NCBI RefSeq assembly: GCF_000003605.2
Contig: NW_003153295.1
Coordinates: 2,116 to 37,775 of the forward strand
Reading direction: 5' to 3'
Origin: Saccoglossus kowalevskii
Lineage: Eukaryota > Hemichordata > Enteropneusta > Harrimaniidae
Length of the DNA stretch: 35,660 nt
Numbering within the stretch: the stretch's first letter is position 1; every line of letters begins with the position of its first letter. The translations under genes and the position numbers were made by a program. Shown here piece after piece: positions 32,334-35,660 of the stretch. The notes beneath the pieces are model-generated. The model saw only the letters and a list, made by a program, of their open reading frames with translations. It made no database searches and was not told the DNA's origin.

Positions 32334-32561
32334 GTAAGTATATCTTATATATGGAATCTAAATATAAATGATAATCAAGTAATGTATACATGTAAAGCTA
32401 CTAATGTTGTACAAACTACACCATTAACGTGTCAACTAGGACCATTCAATGTCTACTGTAAGTAAATCTTATATATGGAATCTAAATAGAAATGATAATT
32501 AAGTAATGTATTCATGTCAAGCTACTAATTGTGTACAAACTACACAATTAACATGTCAAGT
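32228..32561 (+). repeat. 124-bp tandem repeat across an Ig exon and its splice donor
   Basis: Units start at 32228, 32352 and 32476, exactly 124 bases apart. Unit 1 is the exon's last 106 bases plus donor and the first intron bases. Unit 2 is nearly full length: in the exon-equivalent frame it stays open through CKATNVVQTTPLTC to a duplicated TACT|GTAAGT at 32458. Unit 3 has an in-frame TAA after NLNRNDN and loses similarity near 32561, before the donor. Units 2 and 3 share changes absent from unit 1 (for example GTAATGTAT for GTAACATAC), so the third copy came from the second or vice versa. No acceptor is visible before unit 2. Confidence 0.95.
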
Positions 32562-32616
32562 TAACATGTATGATCGTTTATATTGTTAGATCATTAAGTT
32601 CATATTTGTTTTACAG
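32334..32616 (+). other. Intron 4 of the IgSF gene (283 bases), largely built of exon-derived repeats
   Basis: The phase-1 intron starts GTAAGT and ends TTTTACAG. Its first roughly 230 bases are two extra copies of the 3' part of the preceding Ig exon (see the 124-bp tandem repeat). The copy at 32458 carries a second intact donor GTAAGT. Confidence 0.85.
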
Positions 32617-32940
32617 TTCCATCAGAGAGTGTGACATTGTCTGGCATAACCAATCCTGTGAAGGAAGGTGAAACTAAAATACTGACTTGTACCACATCAA
32701 CCAGTAATCCAGCATCTCAGATATCATGGTTAAAAGATAACAATGTATGGACTGCTAATACATATGAATCTATTACATCTGATGTTACAAGAGATGGAGA
32801 TTATAATGGTGAAATAAGTGAACAACAGATGACAATATCCATACAAGCAGAACATAACAGTAAATCATATCAATGTCAATCAAGTCATTCAGACTTCACA
32901 GGACCTGTGACATCTATTGTCATTGAACTTACTGTATATT
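32617..32940 (+). CDS. IgSF gene, nephrin/Kirre-like Ig domain exon
   Basis: This 324-base exon (108 codons, phase 1-1) has acceptor TTTTACAG| and donor TATT|GTAAGT. It opens FPSESVTLSGITNPVKEGE, then Cys25 (ILTC), SNPAS, Trp38 (ISWLKD), Cys87 (SYQCQ) and closing strand ELTVY. The pattern 'P-V-x-E-G-E ... L-x-C ... S-N-P-A-x-x-I-S-W-x-K-D' is typical of the CD80-like C2-set domains of nephrin, Kirre/IRRE and related cell-adhesion proteins. It shares cysteine and tryptophan spacing exactly with the exon at 35387, so the two probably arose by exon duplication. Extracellular; a role in homophilic or heterophilic cell adhesion is family inference, not shown here. Confidence 0.92.
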
Positions 32941-33366
32941 GTAAGTACTATGTATTTGTTTATATTGTGGTATTTGCAGTAAGGATTATATTCACCCTTT
33001 AGTTATTTTTAGATCAAGGATAATCAATGGAGTTGAAAGTCTTTACAATCTTTTTATATTTTGAGAATGATTGCTTATAGGTCATTTTAGGGGATAGAGC
33101 GTGATTTGGATCACTGACCAAATTTAAATAAATGTGGAATTACTGTATGTAGAATTAACTAGGACATTTCTGTGAACTATATTTAGAAAAATAAAATTGT
33201 AGTTGTATTGTCCTATTTGAAAAGATAAAAAAGCAGTTTGCCATGTACTAATGCAGTTCAGTTAGAAACTATCCTGATTTACCACACAGAACGCAAACAA
33301 ATTATCGTTGTTATTATTTTATGTAAGTATAACTTTTTAATTTGGTAGATATTATTGATTCATGAA

Positions 33367-33368
<2 letters not shown>

Positions 33369-33446
<78 letters not shown>

Positions 33447-33463
33447 AAAATAAATAAATAAAT
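33369..33463. repeat. (AAAT)n microsatellite
   Basis: About 95 bases of AAAT repeats with one interruption near the 3' end, inside intron 5. Confidence 0.97.
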
Positions 33464-33799
33464 GAAATCATAATACTAGTAAGCCATAGGTGTGTTTTGA
33501 TGTTTATAATTGATGAATATTTACAGACTTTATTAATACTATTTTATTTGTTCCAATTTAATGACTGATGGATTTATAAAAGTTATGCTCAATTATTCTG
33601 CTCCAACTTGCAATGAAATCGATTGAAAACATTCTGTTCTTGCCTCCCTGGCTGATATCCTGTGAATAATTTAGCATGAAACACCATAATATTGCATTTC
33701 ACTTTTGAAGTTTTGAACTGGTGTAGTCTGTAGTCAAATTTGTGGGTCAGGGGCATCTATTCGTGCAACGTTTGTGCTTTTATGACATTCTACAACGAC

Positions 33800-34115
33800 C
33801 AGAAGTCTTCATCATCATCTCAGCCTGTCACGTCACTGCTGGTGGGTGGCCTCCACAACAGCTTCCATGCTTGGCGATCCTGTGCCACTGAGTCCACAAG
33901 ATACCACCTTCTCTTCGATTTCATCTCCCCAATTTTTTTTTAGGTCATCATTTCTTTCTGATCCCCTCTCTCGGTCTCCATTCTGTTGTTTTCTTGGACC
34001 ATTTGTCGTTATTCATTCTTGCAACATGTCCTGCCCATTGTCCATTGTTTCCGATGATATCCATCACTTTCGCTCTTGATCTTACTGCTTCATTCTTGAT
34101 CTTGTCTTTCCAGAA
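33800..34115 (-). mobile_element. 3' end of a non-LTR retrotransposon (LINE)
   Basis: Leftward frames give FWKDKIKNEAVRSRAKVMD, GQWAGHVARMNNDKWSKKT, TEWRPREG, then after frame changes WGDEIEEK and AQDRQAWKLLWRP, the usual order at the C-terminus of RTE/Jockey-like reverse transcriptase ORFs (the GHVARM ... W-R-P-R-G ... W-D-D-I ... A-Q-D-R-x-x-W blocks). A stop follows, then a TGATGATGA run like the 3' tail of such elements. It is truncated at its 5' side and frameshifted, so inactive. Confidence 0.85.
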
Positions 34116-35386
34116 ATATACACTTATAAATAAATACCTATACTTAAAAATTAAGTCTTTCAGCAATAAATGGAGTTTATGTTGGAGTATTGAACAAGTA
34201 ATTCATGGGTTTCTATGTTCTATTAAAGTATTGTCTCATGTCAGAATTTGGGTGAATCAAGGTTGAACAAAAAAGGCAAATTACTTGCTCATGATTACAT
34301 GAAAAAGCAAATATATTGAATAATCTTTAAACTTTTTAACTTGTTAAATAGTACATGTCAGCATTATAATTATGCTTTGAAAATTTAAACTTTGAATTTT
34401 CAAGATGAACACTCAAAAGTTGGTCAAAATAACTTTTCTTTTATTTAGGCCAGACTTTTTTTTATTCCTTGTTTCTCGAGTTTCTATAAGGCAATTTTTT
34501 TGAGGAGTGCGAAAAAATAAATAAAATTAATTCTTTTTTTCCATTAGAATTGTGCGATTGTCAAAGAATTGTAAGTGAGATCATTGATCGGAGCAACAAA
34601 ATGAAATTTTATTGCATGTATAACCTTGTCTCTCATCTGCGTTTTATTTATGAGTGTTTTCATCATTAAATATAGAATGCAAAAAGTGTCCATCTTTATA
34701 TGTTTGAGGAATATCTCGTAGTTTAGAATGCATGACCATGAACTAGACAATGACAAATAAAGTGATTGTACAGATTAGCAAATATTTGTAGTAATTTGAG
34801 ATATATTCAACACCCCTTATCTGATTGGAGCAGAAACAGGACACTAATTTATGCAACACATCGGATTTTATTTATTGTTGTATAATGATGACAACCAAAA
34901 GAACATTATCTTAAAACCTTTCTTATCTTTGTGATAAATGATTTTTCAAGATTTTTGAACCACTGTATCTATATTTAAGAATCACATACTTGTTGAACTA
35001 TATGTTTATACTGCATTGTATTTGACTGGTTGTTTATAGGATTGTAAACTAGGATGAATATAAACACAATTAACGGCTAACAAAGTAGATGTCAAACATA
35101 TTGCTTCTCAAAAGTAAACATTATGCACATTTATTATAAACATTTAATAATGTCACGAGTAATATTGTATATTATAGACTAGCAGTATAAAGACTAGTAC
35201 CACTTGGTGAAGACAGCTTTATGCAGATTGATTAGACGTTACTGTACTATTTAGTATGTTATTTAGTTGTGAACATTAATACACAATTAGTGATTCATTG
35301 ATAACTATCGCAACATTCTCATTGCTCATCAGTTTACAGAGCAATTGGAAATAATCACAAAATCCATGTTTATGTTTTTTATTTAG

Positions 35387-35660
35387 TTAAACCACCATCA
35401 GTGAGTTTAAGTGGATACAGCACAGTAGTAAAGAGTGGTGATATGTTGACATTAACCTGTGAAACTGACAGTAGTAATCCTGCAGCTGTTATATCATGGT
35501 ATAAAGATGGTGATATATTCACTGGGAATTCAGATGAAACAATATCAGATTATACAGAGATTGATGGTGATAATGGTGGTACAATAAGACAACAATATTT
35601 AAAAATAAGATTACAACCATCGCATAATATGGTACAATATCAATGTAGAGCTGTTACTAT
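35387..35660 (+). CDS. IgSF gene, second nephrin/Kirre-like Ig domain exon (cut by window end)
   Basis: This exon has acceptor TTTATTTAG| and stays open to the last base of the window (274 bases, 91 full codons after the split one). It begins FKPPSVSLSGYSTVVKSG, then Cys25 (LTLTC), SNPAA, Trp38 (ISWYKD) and Cys87 (VQYQC). Residues 25, 38 and 87 match the preceding Ig exon exactly, as do the motifs V-x-L-S-G, S-N-P-A and the Q-Y-L/M-x-I strand, so it is a tandem paralogue of that exon. The entry phase is 1, as for all other exons of the gene. The end of the domain, its donor and the rest of the gene lie outside. A transmembrane segment has not appeared by this point. Confidence 0.9.

Larger units (their letters stand above)
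32941..35386 (+). other. Intron 5 of the IgSF gene (2446 bases)
   Basis: A phase-1 intron, GTAAGT to TTTAG. It holds an (AAAT)n microsatellite and a minus-strand non-LTR retrotransposon 3' end (about 33.8-34.1 kb). From 34.2 to 35.38 kb I see only AT-rich sequence and no exon. Confidence 0.75.

Noticed and set aside
32341-32457. Intronic repeat unit 2 as a bona fide extra Ig exon
   Set aside because: It has a donor and an open frame but no acceptor and only half a domain; it is a duplicated exon tail.

Overview
The window is eukaryotic, AT-rich and repeat-laden. Its only well-supported gene is the 5' part of a multi-exon plus-strand gene for a secreted or cell-surface immunoglobulin-superfamily (IgSF) protein. 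Phase-1 GT/AG introns, single-domain Ig exons and a mixture of decayed DIRS, non-LTR, probable BEL/Pao, THAP-bearing and TTAA-flanked elements point to an invertebrate animal. A hemichordate- or amphioxus-like deuterostome is a plausible guess, but nothing here proves the lineage. I see no rRNA, convincing tRNA, CRISPR array or bacterial-type operon.

Layout. Positions 1-11.1 kb hold no gene I can defend. They contain copies of a dispersed repeat (about 0.8, 4.5 and 7.0 kb), a frameshifted THAP-domain remnant (3.9-4.2 kb, minus), a probable BEL/Pao protease remnant (6.7-7.0 kb, minus), 21-bp-type minisatellites, a GTAACC-rich palindromic stretch (8.1-8.4 kb) and small inverted-repeat elements (9.25-10.0 kb and 10.06-10.21 kb). 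From 11.1 to 12.0 kb lies a decayed non-LTR retrotransposon (minus), ending just upstream of the putative first coding exon.

The IgSF gene. A signal-peptide exon (12143-12182) is followed after an 8.5 kb intron by a V-set exon (20654-20980). After a 10.6 kb intron come an I-set exon (31573-31866), a C2-like exon with an extra cysteine pair (32034-32333), a nephrin/Kirre-like exon (32617-32940) and a second exon of that type running off the window (35387-35660). Every junction is phase 1, so each Ig exon is a symmetric 1-1 module of a multiple of three bases. The product so far is signal peptide, V, I, C2 and two nephrin-like domains. Any transmembrane and cytoplasmic parts would lie beyond the window.

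Intron contents. Intron 1 carries a roughly 4.1 kb element with inverted arms of about 320-340 bp. Inside it are the frameshifted C-terminus of a CXC (cysteine-rich) protein and a GC-rich DIRS-type retrotransposon fragment (about 13.5-16.2 kb, interrupted by a 361-base assembly gap). Intron 2 carries a 1.56 kb element flanked by TTAA with 19-bp perfect terminal inverted repeats, a possible second copy of the inverted-arm repeat (about 24.1 kb), two copies of a degenerate tandem repeat (25.5 and 30.3 kb), a spaced inverted-repeat pair (24.5 and 29.1 kb) and a broken ORF (29.13-30.3 kb, minus) with DGGSLIQRIPW and HAISGCDTTSRL motifs. That ORF and the CXC fragment look like two pieces of one widespread invertebrate protein family, which I infer is carried by a mobile element. 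Intron 4 contains a 124-bp tandem duplication spanning the 3' end of the preceding Ig exon and its splice donor. Intron 5 has an (AAAT)n microsatellite and a second non-LTR retrotransposon remnant.
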